Positions 54,271 to 62,458 of a DNA stretch of 64,000 nucleotides are shown here, piece by piece; the first letter of the stretch is position 1; each line of letters begins with the position of its first letter. The position numbers were made by a program, and so were the translations under genes. Origin of the DNA: Enterococcus songbeiensis (GTDB lineage Bacteria; Bacillota; Bacilli; Lactobacillales; Enterococcaceae); contig NZ_BJDS01000002.1 in NCBI RefSeq assembly GCF_005405265.1, positions 1 through 64,000 on the forward strand, read 5' to 3'. The notes beneath the pieces were generated by a model. That model was given only the letters and a program-made list of their open reading frames with translations, ran no database searches and was not told the origin of the DNA.

Positions 54271-55084
54271 AATCAAAGGAAGGAATCAATGTATCCTGAT
54301 GTTCTTTTTCCAAAAATTCGTGAACTTCAGGGCTGGTCATGGCTTTTTTCAACGCTTTGATTTTTGCGGAATCTTGATTGTCTTCCCGTGCGACTAAAGA
54401 AATCGCAAAGCGGCTGTCGATTTTCTTTTCCAATAAAATAGCATCACTTGGTTTCAACCCAATTTTTGCGATATATGTTGGGTAATCATAGACCATTGCT
54501 ACATCTTTTTCATTGTAAGCTTCCGCAAGATTTAAAAGATCCACCGACAACCACTTGAAATTGTGGGGATTTTCCACGACATCTTTAAGAGTTCCATTGA
54601 AGCCGGCATCTGCTTTCAATTCGATTAAGCCCGCATCCGCTAAAATTGCCAATGCCCGACCTTCATTGGAGATATCGTTTGGCAACGCAATCGTTGCTCC
54701 ATCCGGCAAATCAGCGATATCTTGATAATTTTTTGAATAGAAACCAACTTTTGCGTCATAAATTTTTTGAATCATGACTAGATTGGCATCTTTTTCTTCA
54801 TTGAATTTTTCCATGAAGGGTTCATGTTGTGCAAAGTTAGCATCTACTTCTTTATTTTTCAATAGTTCATTGTATTGTATGTTGTCATTGACTTGGACTA
54901 ATTGAATGTCCCAACCCTCTTTTTTAGCGACTTCTGCGGCTTTTTTTACCACATCTGTCATTGGTGTCGTTTGACTTGCTACTTTGATTACTTTCTCTTC
55001 ACTGCTTTTATTACTGTTGTTGCCGCAAGCACCTAATAAAAGTGCTGCTCCCAAAACTGCGATCCCTACTGCGATTTTTTTCAT
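54269..55084 (-). CDS. Second MetQ/NlpA-family substrate-binding lipoprotein
   Basis: 271 aa. Lipobox Cys20 (VLGAALLLGACGNN). KVASQTTPMTDVVKKAAEVAKKEGWDIQLVQVNDNIQYNELLKNKEVDANFAQHEPFMEKFN and MVYDYPTYIAKIGLKPSDAILLEKKID match the NLPA family, but identity with the T-box-controlled copy is only partial, so another ligand (a methionine derivative, methionine sulphoxide or a D-form) is possible. Last of the lplA-metN-metI-metQ-type operon. Confidence 0.88.
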   Translation of the reverse strand: MKKIAVGIAVLGAALLLGACGNNSNKSSEEKVIKVASQTTPMTDVVKKAAEVAKKEGWDIQLVQVNDNIQYNELLKNKEVDANFAQHEPFMEKFNEEKDANLVMIQKIYDAKVGFYSKNYQDIADLPDGATIALPNDISNEGRALAILADAGLIELKADAGFNGTLKDVVENPHNFKWLSVDLLNLAEAYNEKDVAMVYDYPTYIAKIGLKPSDAILLEKKIDSRFAISLVAREDNQDSAKIKALKKAMTSPEVHEFLEKEHQDTLIPSFD

Positions 55085-55159
55085 CTATTTTTTACCCCTT
55101 TAATTTTTTTAGTAAATCCTCTATCCCTGTTTCAAATTAGCAGACAAACAGAGGAGGAG

Positions 55160-55831
55160 TTATTTTCGCTTATCGATTCTTCTGGCGATTGTGGTGCCCA
55201 AAAGTTGAATCCCAAAAACAAAGAGAATCATGATGACAATCGTTGTGTACATGATGTCGTATTCATAATTCTGATAGCCGTAACGAATCGCAAAATCACC
55301 GATTCCTCCACCACCCACGATTCCCATGACTGTGGAATACGAAACCAGACTAATGGAGGCAGAAGTAAAGCTCAAAACCAATCCACTGCGGGCTTCCACA
55401 AATAAAAATTCCAACAACAACTGGCGGCGGGTAGCCCCTAAAGAAGCCGCTAATTCCAAAATCTCTGCTGGTACATCCAACAGGACCTGTTCCACCAAAC
55501 GAGCATAAATCGCTGCTCCGACAAAACTTAGAGGAAAAGCAGCGGCATAGGTGCCAAAAGCTGTTCCCATGACAAGTCTGGTCAACGGAATCAAAGCGAC
55601 GACAAATAATAAAAACGGAAAGGAGCGGACGATATCCACATAAAGATTCAGCACCCAGTACACCCCTTTATTAGGTGCCACGCCTTTTTTTCGTGAAAGA
55701 AAAATATAGGTGCCAATCGGCAGACCGACAAGCAGTGACGCTGCCATCGCAATGCCCATCATAATCAATGTATCCCCGATAGCTTGGAACATTTCCGGTC
55801 GAAATTCATTGAGTCTTTCCCAATAATTCAT
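55160..55831 (-). CDS. Second MetI-like ABC permease
   Basis: 223 aa, five membrane segments; permease loop ILELAASLGATRRQLLLEFLFVEARSGLVLSFTSASISLVSYSTVMGIVGGGGIGDFAIRYGYQNYEYD, as in MetI. Overlaps the ATPase gene by 4 bp. Confidence 0.9.
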   Translation of the reverse strand: MNYWERLNEFRPEMFQAIGDTLIMMGIAMAASLLVGLPIGTYIFLSRKKGVAPNKGVYWVLNLYVDIVRSFPFLLFVVALIPLTRLVMGTAFGTYAAAFPLSFVGAAIYARLVEQVLLDVPAEILELAASLGATRRQLLLEFLFVEARSGLVLSFTSASISLVSYSTVMGIVGGGGIGDFAIRYGYQNYEYDIMYTTIVIMILFVFGIQLLGTTIARRIDKRK

Positions 55832-56547
55832 CCCTGCAACCTCGCAATCACTCGCTCTTCATAGCTGTCTGTACTTTGCAGTGAAAGATTTTTAACTGGA
55901 GTAATTGCCTTTAACTTTCCTGCTTCCAAAATTGCTGCTCGCTGGCACAAGGCCTTGACTGCAGCTAATTCATGACTGACAAAAACGATAGTTGGTTGAA
56001 ATTCTTGATGCACTTTTTTTAGAAGCTCCAAAATATCCGCCGTGCTTTTTTCGTCCAAAGCCGAAGTAGGTTCATCACACAAAATCATCTTAGGATTATT
56101 TACCAACGCTCGAGCGATTGCCACCCGTTGTTTTTGTCCCCCGCTCAACTGCCGCGGATAAGCTGTCTCTTTTTCCTGCAATCCGACAAAATGCAACAAC
56201 TCTTTGACTTTTTGCGGTTCTTCCCGTCCCAATAATTTTAGCGGCAAAGAAATATTTTCAAACACCGTACGGTTATAGAGTAAATGGTATTGCTGAAAGA
56301 CCATGCCAATCGATTGTTTCAATTGACGAATTGCTCTTTGGTCCAGTTTCGCTACTTCTTTACCCTCTAAAAAAAGCGATCCCTCAGAAGGCGTTTCCAA
56401 CAGGCTCATTATTTTTAACAGCGTGGATTTTCCCGCACCACTTTCACCAACGATTCCAAAAATTTCATTGGGAGCAATCGTCAAATCCAGCGGAGCTAAC
56501 ACCAACTGCTGATTGTATTCCTTTGCGATACCTTTCAGTTCGATCAT
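55828..56547 (-). CDS. Second MetN-like ABC ATPase without NIL domain
   Basis: 239 aa. Walker A GIVGESGAGKSTLLKIMS, signature QLSGGQKQRVAIARALVNNPKMILCDEPTSALDE, H-loop FVSHELAAV. It ends about 100 residues earlier than MetN and lacks the C-terminal NIL domain, so this transporter should not be inhibited by internal methionine in the usual way. It starts 43 bp after lplA on the same strand. Confidence 0.9.
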   Translation of the reverse strand: MIELKGIAKEYNQQLVLAPLDLTIAPNEIFGIVGESGAGKSTLLKIMSLLETPSEGSLFLEGKEVAKLDQRAIRQLKQSIGMVFQQYHLLYNRTVFENISLPLKLLGREEPQKVKELLHFVGLQEKETAYPRQLSGGQKQRVAIARALVNNPKMILCDEPTSALDEKSTADILELLKKVHQEFQPTIVFVSHELAAVKALCQRAAILEAGKLKAITPVKNLSLQSTDSYEERVIARLQG

Positions 56548-56589
56548 AATGGTCTCCTTGATAGTTTTAGTCCGTCTTTCAACTTTTTC

Positions 56590-57600
56590 CTATTCAATCA
56601 ATAAATCCAACAACGTTTCGTTAGTCAAATGGCTGAAATACTGATCCGCTTGAATCTGTTCAATGACCTGTGCCAAAGCTGGTCTTCGGTAGTCTTTCCC
56701 AATAAATAATGCAGCCAACTCACTGGATTCCTTTTGACCAAAATAATCACCGTAAAAAATCAAATCCGTGATTTTTCCTTTAGCCACTGTCAAACGGGCA
56801 TCGATGATTCCCACTGCCGGATACCGACGACGCCGTTGCAATGTGTAGGTAGGTGCTTCTCCATAAATCCACGCTTCATTGCCATAAAGACTTGTCACCA
56901 ACTGATCAATCGCCTGCTCGTCTTCTATCGATAATTGAATCTGCTTGTCCGCAATTTGAGTGACATCTTCCACCGAAAATAATTGTTTCAACAATTCGTT
57001 GCGAAATTCTTCGATACTTAATTCCTGATAGTTTTCAGACAAATAAGGACGCAAATTGGTTACGTGGCTACGAACTGATTTGGTGCCTTTTGATTCGATT
57101 TTATCCTTGGCAACCTGCAATGCTTGAGGCAAAACATCCAAATCAACATCCAGCATCAAAGTACCGTGAGAAAATAATTTTCCCCGCTTCTTATACATGG
57201 CATTGCCTGAAAATTTTTTGCCATCAATCATTAGATCGTTGCGTCCGCTGACTGTGGCTCCGGTTGCGCCTAATTTATGGATAGCTCTTAAAATCGGTTC
57301 GGTAAATTCTTTAAAGTTTCCAAAATTCCCATCAGCTTTGGTCACAAAGCTAAAGCTAACATTTCCCAAATCGTCATAAACTGCCCCGCCACCAGACAAA
57401 CGACGTGTCACCGTGATCCCCTTTTCTCGAACGAAGCGTTGATTGATTTCCTCCAACGCATTTTGATTCCGCCCGATAATGATACAGGGTTCTTGAATAT
57501 AAAATAATACCAATGGTTCATCAAATTCTTGTTCCAACAAATATTGTTCTGTCGCTAAATTCCGGCGAATATCGTGAGAAGGCATCACATAATAATACAT
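56590..57600 (-). CDS. lplA: Lipoate-protein ligase A
   Basis: 336 aa, two-domain form. Attaches free lipoate to carrier Lys using ATP. CIIIGRNQNALEEINQRFVREKGITVTRRLSGGGAVYDDLGNVSFSFVT, DLMIDGKKFSGNAMYKKRGKLFSHGTLMLDVDLD, and the C-terminal lid (GIIDARLTVAKGKITDLIFYGDYFG). AAAGGAA ribosome binding site. It is followed by the second metNIQ-type genes on the same strand; the gcvH-like carrier is 7 kb away. Confidence 0.95.
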   Translation of the reverse strand: MYYYVMPSHDIRRNLATEQYLLEQEFDEPLVLFYIQEPCIIIGRNQNALEEINQRFVREKGITVTRRLSGGGAVYDDLGNVSFSFVTKADGNFGNFKEFTEPILRAIHKLGATGATVSGRNDLMIDGKKFSGNAMYKKRGKLFSHGTLMLDVDLDVLPQALQVAKDKIESKGTKSVRSHVTNLRPYLSENYQELSIEEFRNELLKQLFSVEDVTQIADKQIQLSIEDEQAIDQLVTSLYGNEAWIYGEAPTYTLQRRRRYPAVGIIDARLTVAKGKITDLIFYGDYFGQKESSELAALFIGKDYRRPALAQVIEQIQADQYFSHLTNETLLDLLIE

Positions 57601-57831
57601 CTCAAAGAATTCCTTTCTTGTCAGATTGACACTACTTTTACTACTGTACTATTTTTCAAAAATATGTCAACTATACAGCACAGATTTTTCTTGTTTAAAC
57701 ATCTATATTTATCGAAAAGCAACTGTTTTTAATCTGTATCATTTTTTATTGTATAAAGCAATTCCACACTTTCTGTAGCTAAAGACAAAAAAATGCTACA
57801 ATTAAAAAAATGATTTTTTTGGAGGGAATTT

Positions 57832-58227
57832 ATGCCGTATCATTTAGCACTCAATTCTGCCATCCAACCTTTTGAAGTTCCCGCCTTACGTGAAAGTATC
57901 GGGTGGGGCGGTCGACCGCAGGATTATCCCCAACTTTTTGAACGTTGCAATTTTTATGCTGACATCCGAGAAACTACGACAAAGCAATTAGTAGCATTCG
58001 GCTATGTTTGTGGTATGGGATTGGAACACGGATATCTGGAAGACATCATGGTTCATCCTGCTCATCAGGGAAAAGGTCTTGGAAAACAATTGATTCATGC
58101 ATTAATCACCGAAAGCAAACAACGAGGATTGGGCATTCTGACCTTGTCAACGGATGAAGAGACCGCCGCTTTTTATCAAAAGTGTGGCTTCGATTTGGAA
58201 ATTTCCGGGGTGATGTATCTGGATTAA
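57832..58227 (+). CDS. GNAT-family N-acetyltransferase
   Basis: 131 aa. GYVCGMGLEHGYLEDIMVHPAHQGKGLGKQLIHALITESKQRGLGILTLSTDEETAAFYQKCGFDLEISGVMY carries the acetyl-CoA loop (HQGKGLGKQL). N-terminal ESIGWGGRPQDYPQLFERC. GGAGGG ribosome binding site. Substrate unknown. Lone plus-strand gene between lplA and the decarboxylase genes. Confidence 0.9.
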   Translation: MPYHLALNSAIQPFEVPALRESIGWGGRPQDYPQLFERCNFYADIRETTTKQLVAFGYVCGMGLEHGYLEDIMVHPAHQGKGLGKQLIHALITESKQRGLGILTLSTDEETAAFYQKCGFDLEISGVMYLD

Positions 58228-58240
58228 AGGCGCTAAACGC

Positions 58241-58278
58241 AAAAAAATCCGCAAACTTTTTGTTTGACGGATTTTTTT
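58241..58278. terminator. Bidirectional terminator between GNAT and the lpdD-like gene
   Basis: AAAAAAATCCG ... CGGATTTTTTT stem, T runs on both strands. Confidence 0.88.
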
Positions 58279-58690
58279 AGTGCGGTTTTTCGTTTTTTTG
58301 ATAATACTGAGGTTCTTTCTCAGAAAATGGGTTTGTGGACAACCATTGCTGAAGCTGCTCTCCCAATTGTGCAGCCATCTCAAAAGATACTGCAATTTGT
58401 GCTTGGGTGATTTGATCCACATGAACACCAGACAACAGAACACAGTTTCCCGGCAACAGCGCTTGGATCATAGGTACAATGACCTGTGCTAAACGATCGT
58501 CTTTGTGAAATCGTCCGTCATGGCTGGGAAAACGAAACGTTTCGGGTAAAATATCTTTTGAAAATGTCGTCACAGTACCAATATGAGGATAATCCCCCCC
58601 AGTCAACTGAAGTAGCAAATCTTTGTTTCTCACCGTTGCGCTGATTTTCATTGTATACTTTTCGGCAGAAACTTGAAATTCTTTACTCAT
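58277..58690 (-). CDS. LpdD-like decarboxylase accessory subunit
   Basis: 137 aa from ATG 58690 (MSKEFQVSAEKYTMKISATVRNKDLLLQLTGGDYPHIGTVTTFSKDIL), after GGGGTGG; overlaps ubiX by 8 bp. HKDDRLAQVIVPMIQALLPGNCVLLSGVHVDQITQAQI matches the small D subunit found with gallate/hydroxybenzoate decarboxylases in lactobacilli. Its exact task is not settled. Third gene of the ubiD-ubiX-lpdD set. Confidence 0.72.
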   Translation of the reverse strand: MSKEFQVSAEKYTMKISATVRNKDLLLQLTGGDYPHIGTVTTFSKDILPETFRFPSHDGRFHKDDRLAQVIVPMIQALLPGNCVLLSGVHVDQITQAQIAVSFEMAAQLGEQLQQWLSTNPFSEKEPQYYQKNEKPH

Positions 58691-59249
58691 CGCCACCCCA
58701 TCTTCCTTGACTGTCATTGGCGATGCCTAATGCATCCAACAATTTCATGGTGTGATGATCCACCAAATCTTGGATTGTTTTTGGCTGATTATAAAAAGCT
58801 GGGATCGGCGGAATGATTTGCACGCCTAATCGTGAAAGCTTCGTTAAATTTTCTAAGTGGATTGCGTTTAACGGTGTTTCTCGTGGAACTAAAATCAGTT
58901 TTCGTTGTTCTTTTAAGGCAACGTCTGCGGCACGAGTAATTAAATTGTCTGCTAATCCGATGGAAAGGCTAGCTACTGTTTTCATGCTCGCTGGAACGAT
59001 CACCATGCCATCGGTCAGAAAGGAACCGCTGGCAATCGCCGCTCCTAAATCTTTGTTGGAATAGTGATAGTCCAACAAACCTTCTACCTCTTTCAATGAC
59101 ATTTCCGTTTCAAGCTTGAGGTTTTCTTTCGCCCATGAGCTGATTATTCCATGCGTTTCAACATCAGGAATCGCCTTTAATTTTTTGATTAGGTCAAGTG
59201 CATAGATTGTTCCTGATGCTCCGGTGATTCCAATTACGATTTTCTTCAT
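58683..59249 (-). CDS. ubiX: UbiX-type flavin prenyltransferase
   Basis: 188 aa. KIVIGITGASGTIYALDLIKKLK (FMN binding), ASGSFLTDGMVIVPASMKTVASLSIGLADNLITRAADVALKEQRKLILVPRETPLNAIHLENLTKLSRLGVQIIPPIPAFYN, the UbiX/Pad1 signatures. It makes prenylated FMN, the cofactor of the UbiD decarboxylase encoded just upstream. GGGAG ribosome binding site. Confidence 0.94.
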   Translation of the reverse strand: MKKIVIGITGASGTIYALDLIKKLKAIPDVETHGIISSWAKENLKLETEMSLKEVEGLLDYHYSNKDLGAAIASGSFLTDGMVIVPASMKTVASLSIGLADNLITRAADVALKEQRKLILVPRETPLNAIHLENLTKLSRLGVQIIPPIPAFYNQPKTIQDLVDHHTMKLLDALGIANDSQGRWGGDE

Positions 59250-59266
59250 TTGTTTTACTCCCTTCT

Positions 59267-59299
59267 AAAAAATGCCGCAGCAAAAAGTTACGGCATTTT
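59267..59299 (-). terminator. Terminator or attenuator between ubiD-like and ubiX genes
   Basis: AAAATGCCG ... CGGCATTTTTT stem with a T run on the minus strand, in the middle of the ubiD-ubiX set. Confidence 0.75.
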
Positions 59300-59311
59300 C
59301 CATCTGTAGTC

Positions 59312-60787
59312 TTAGTCCAGATATTTTTTCCAGTCAGCAACTTCTTTGAATTGCGCACGGATAAAATGATCTTTCATATCAAAAGGAACGGTTCCATCAA
59401 GAATGGTTTTGGAACTCATCCCCCGTACCCGAATCGACTTTGGATCGTATTCCGGCAACTCAGAAGGATCAAGAGGGTGATTCCGCATCCCAGGCAAAAC
59501 AAGAATGTCCTGATCTCCTTGGAAACGGGTATTTAAAGTCCACATCACATCGTTCATATCAAAAATATCCACGTCTTCATCTACCAAAATGACGGTTTTC
59601 AATTCTTTAAAGGCCGAGAGAGCCAAAATTGCGGCTTGTCGTTGAATTCCTTCATCGGCAGGATTTTCTTTGCGAATTTGCAAAATACTCATTAATTTCC
59701 CGCCACCTGCAGGAGGGTTGTACACATTGACAACTTTTCCGGGAATTGCTTTATCCACCAATTCTAAAATGCTCGCCTCCGTTGGGATACCAGCCATTGA
59801 CACATGTTCTTCGCTTGGACCGATGGTTGTTTGCATGATTGGTTGATCCTTGCGGTGGGTCACTGCTTTAACCTTGACGACATTAACAGCAGGATTGGCA
59901 TCTCCGTTGTAACCAGGAAATTCCGGCATCGCTTTACCAGTATGGGTGTTGATATCTTCTTGCATTCGTTGATTTGGCATGATTTCGGCTTCAATAATAA
60001 ATTCTGCCCGCGCGATGCCCACTTCATCTACCGCAACCCCATCAACCAATTGCACAGGTTCCTGCCGCAGGGCACCGGCAACCCATAATTCATTGTAGCC
60101 TAAAGGCGTGGTAGGCGGTTCAAAGGTTGCACCAATTGTGATGGCAGGATCAAGTCCGATATTGATCGTGATCGGCATTGATTTATTTAATTTTTCAAAT
60201 TGCTCTTGAAAATGTCCGATATGTCGACCACCAGGCATGATATACATACCAATTGTATCTTTGTCTTCCAAAACCATTCGATGAATTGTTACATCACTCA
60301 TGGTTTTTTCCGGATCAGAGCCAAAAACGACACCCATCGTAATGTATGGTCCGGCATCATATTCCGTATTGGTTGGTGCTGGTAAAATTTTGCGAATATC
60401 AAATGCCGGATCAGAAGCTAGATGAACGACTTCTTGTGCGGGTGCGTCTGCTTTGGCGACCTTAACTGGCTTCACAGGATTTTCTACTGAATCTTTCAAT
60501 AAACGTCCTAAGGTTTTATAATCGTGATGAAAAATTTCCCCTACACGTTTGCGGCTGGCCATGATACCGATCAGCACCCGTTTGTCAGGAAATCCCTTTA
60601 TCTTATTGAACATCATCGTTGGTCCTTCTTGTGTTGGACGTTTGACGGTTCCTCCCGCACCGATATAGCGGTAAACACCGGATAATTCTGCCTCCGGATC
60701 AATTTCGATTGCTGTCTCATGGTATTGTCCCGGCAGTTCTTTTAGTTCAGCGAGAACTTTTCTTAAATCATAAGGTTCTTGTGTCAT
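59312..60787 (-). CDS. UbiD-family aromatic acid decarboxylase (gallate/protocatechuate type)
   Basis: 491 aa. Decarboxylates a hydroxyaromatic acid with prenyl-FMN. VYRYIGAGGTVKRPTQEGPTMMFNKIKGFPDKRVLIGIMASRKRVGEIFH, TMSDVTIHRMVLEDKDTIGMYIMPGGRHIGHFQEQFEKLNKSMPITINIGLDPAITIGATFEPPTTPLGYNELWVAGALRQEPVQLVDGVAVDEVGIARAEFIIEAEI: the UbiD core with the IGATFEPP and EFIIEAEI elements. The set of C-, B- and D-type subunits with a LysR gene matches lactic-acid-bacterial gallate decarboxylase loci; the true substrate is inferred. AGGGGA ribosome binding site. Confidence 0.9.
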   Translation of the reverse strand: MTQEPYDLRKVLAELKELPGQYHETAIEIDPEAELSGVYRYIGAGGTVKRPTQEGPTMMFNKIKGFPDKRVLIGIMASRKRVGEIFHHDYKTLGRLLKDSVENPVKPVKVAKADAPAQEVVHLASDPAFDIRKILPAPTNTEYDAGPYITMGVVFGSDPEKTMSDVTIHRMVLEDKDTIGMYIMPGGRHIGHFQEQFEKLNKSMPITINIGLDPAITIGATFEPPTTPLGYNELWVAGALRQEPVQLVDGVAVDEVGIARAEFIIEAEIMPNQRMQEDINTHTGKAMPEFPGYNGDANPAVNVVKVKAVTHRKDQPIMQTTIGPSEEHVSMAGIPTEASILELVDKAIPGKVVNVYNPPAGGGKLMSILQIRKENPADEGIQRQAAILALSAFKELKTVILVDEDVDIFDMNDVMWTLNTRFQGDQDILVLPGMRNHPLDPSELPEYDPKSIRVRGMSSKTILDGTVPFDMKDHFIRAQFKEVADWKKYLD

Positions 60788-60887
60788 GATGATTTCCCCT
60801 TTCCTTAACTCATCATCATTGTAAAAGTTCCCGCTGTCGCAAACAATTCAACTTCCGGAAGAATACATTCCAAAACGGAATATTAAT

Positions 60888-61559
60888 TTACTGTTCTTGT
60901 AAATAGGACCAAAACAGATTGGAGGCTTTGGAGTGTTCTCCTTTTTTTCGTACAAAGCAAAGCGAACTGATTTGGTTCGGGGTCACCGGAATTGCCACTA
61001 ATTCTTCGTTAAGAAGATTGAGAACCGTTTTTTCCATCGCTAAGGTAATACCTAGTTCACTGGCAACCATTGTTAAAATCAAGTCGATTCGGGTACCTTC
61101 ATATGTGATAGTGGGATTGATTTCCGCTTGCCGACACATTTCCATTACCGGAAGATACAGATTGGTTTCTTTTCCCAAAAGCAAAAAATTTTCCTGTGCC
61201 AACGCAACGAGAGGTAGTTCCTTTTCCTTTGCCAGAGGGTGTCGTTTTGGTAAAACAGCGACAAATCGATCCTGTTCTGTAATCAACCACTCCCACATGT
61301 CTGCTTTTTCTCCAAAGATTCGGGCAAAAACAATGTTGTTCTTTCCTTCCAACGGTGCAGGAAAAAGCTCAAAACTCTCCGCTTCGGTCAATTGGATTTT
61401 TCGATGCTCTCGTTGAAATAATTCTACGCCTAATTCTTTTTCTAAATTCAAAATTTGTTTAGAAATATTGCCTTGGGTAGTAAAAAGATGTTCTGCCGTC
61501 TCGGTGTAGCTCAAGGTTTTCGTCAAATCAATGAAGGCTTGCAGTTTATTGATGTCCAT
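60888..61559 (-). CDS. LysR-family regulator with internal deletion
   Basis: 223 aa, about 70 shorter than normal LysR proteins. The HTH is intact (MDINKLQAFIDLTKTLSYTETAEHLFTTQGNISKQILNLEKELGVELFQREHRKIQLTEAE), but the next residues are SFELFPAPLEGKNNIVFARIFG, so the linker helix and first half of the effector domain are missing. The end (LPKRHPLAKEKELPLVALAQENFLLLGKE, GTRIDLILTMVASELGITLAMEKTV) is normal. The frame is open, so an in-frame deletion. It lies 100 bp upstream of the decarboxylase genes on the same strand. Confidence 0.85.
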   Translation of the reverse strand: MDINKLQAFIDLTKTLSYTETAEHLFTTQGNISKQILNLEKELGVELFQREHRKIQLTEAESFELFPAPLEGKNNIVFARIFGEKADMWEWLITEQDRFVAVLPKRHPLAKEKELPLVALAQENFLLLGKETNLYLPVMEMCRQAEINPTITYEGTRIDLILTMVASELGITLAMEKTVLNLLNEELVAIPVTPNQISSLCFVRKKGEHSKASNLFWSYLQEQ

Positions 61560-61688
61560 TATTTCGCTTCCGTTCTATTCCATTTGAGAATACTTTAGCA
61601 CGAATTTTGAATTGGCGAAACCATCTTTGATTGGTAAAATGAACCCGCAAGTAAGCAGTTATTCATTTATAAGGGAGGAAGCAATTAC

Positions 61689-62417
61689 ATGCCAACTGGT
61701 GTTATTATCAACGCCCTGTCTGTTGTCTTTGGCGGATTAGCGGGCGGATTTTTAGGAAACAAATTGTCGGAGAAATTTAAAACGGAGATCACGATGATTT
61801 TCAGTGTTTGTTCGATGGGAATGGGAATTTTTGCCATTGCACCGATGAAATATATGCCGGCGGTTATCTTTGCTTTAGTCATTGGTACTGGAATCGGGTT
61901 AGCGATTCATCTGGGGGAATACATCAACAAAGGGGCCATGCTGATGCAAAAACCTATTAGTAAACTCTTTCCAAATGAAAATTTAACGATGTCGCACGAA
62001 GAATTCATCAATACGCTTGTGACCGTAATCGTTCTTTTTTGTGCTAGCGGAACCGGTATTTATGGGAGTTTGGACGCAGGAATGACTGGCGACAGTACGA
62101 TTTTGATTTCCAAATCGATTTTAGATTTCTTCACTGCTGCGATTTTTGCCTGTAATTTGGGCTATGTAGTTTCAGTCATTGCGGTTCCACAATTTTTAAT
62201 TTTCTACGTTCTTTTTTTAGCGGCAAAATTCGTCTTCCCACTGACAACGCCGGATATGATTTTCGACTTCAAAGCTTGTGGCGGATTCTTGATGTTGGCA
62301 ACTGGTTTTCGAATGGTCAAACTAAAAATGTTCCCCATTGCCGATATGATTCCAGCCATGATTTTGATCATGCCTTTAAGCTGGATTTGGGTCAATTGGC
62401 TGATGCCTTTACTCTAG
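61689..62417 (+). CDS. DUF554 membrane protein
   Basis: 242 aa, seven membrane segments. MPTGVIINALSVVFGGLAGGFLGNKLSEKFK, MGIFAIAPMKYMPAVIFALVIGTGIGLAIHLGEYINKG and ASGTGIYGSLDAGMTGDSTILISKSILDFFTAAIFACNLGYVV are the DUF554 pattern. Function uncertain; probably a transporter. Strong GGGAGG ribosome binding site. Divergent from the LysR gene, which may control it too. Confidence 0.9.
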   Translation: MPTGVIINALSVVFGGLAGGFLGNKLSEKFKTEITMIFSVCSMGMGIFAIAPMKYMPAVIFALVIGTGIGLAIHLGEYINKGAMLMQKPISKLFPNENLTMSHEEFINTLVTVIVLFCASGTGIYGSLDAGMTGDSTILISKSILDFFTAAIFACNLGYVVSVIAVPQFLIFYVLFLAAKFVFPLTTPDMIFDFKACGGFLMLATGFRMVKLKMFPIADMIPAMILIMPLSWIWVNWLMPLL

Positions 62418-62423
62418 GATAAA

Positions 62424-62457
62424 GAAAGACCGATACTGAAATCAGTATCGGTTTTTT
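62424..62457. terminator. Terminator between DUF554 and oppA-like genes
   Basis: AAGACCGATACTG-AAAT-CAGTATCGGTTTTTT stem; serves the two convergent genes. Confidence 0.9.
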
Positions 62458-62458
62458 T

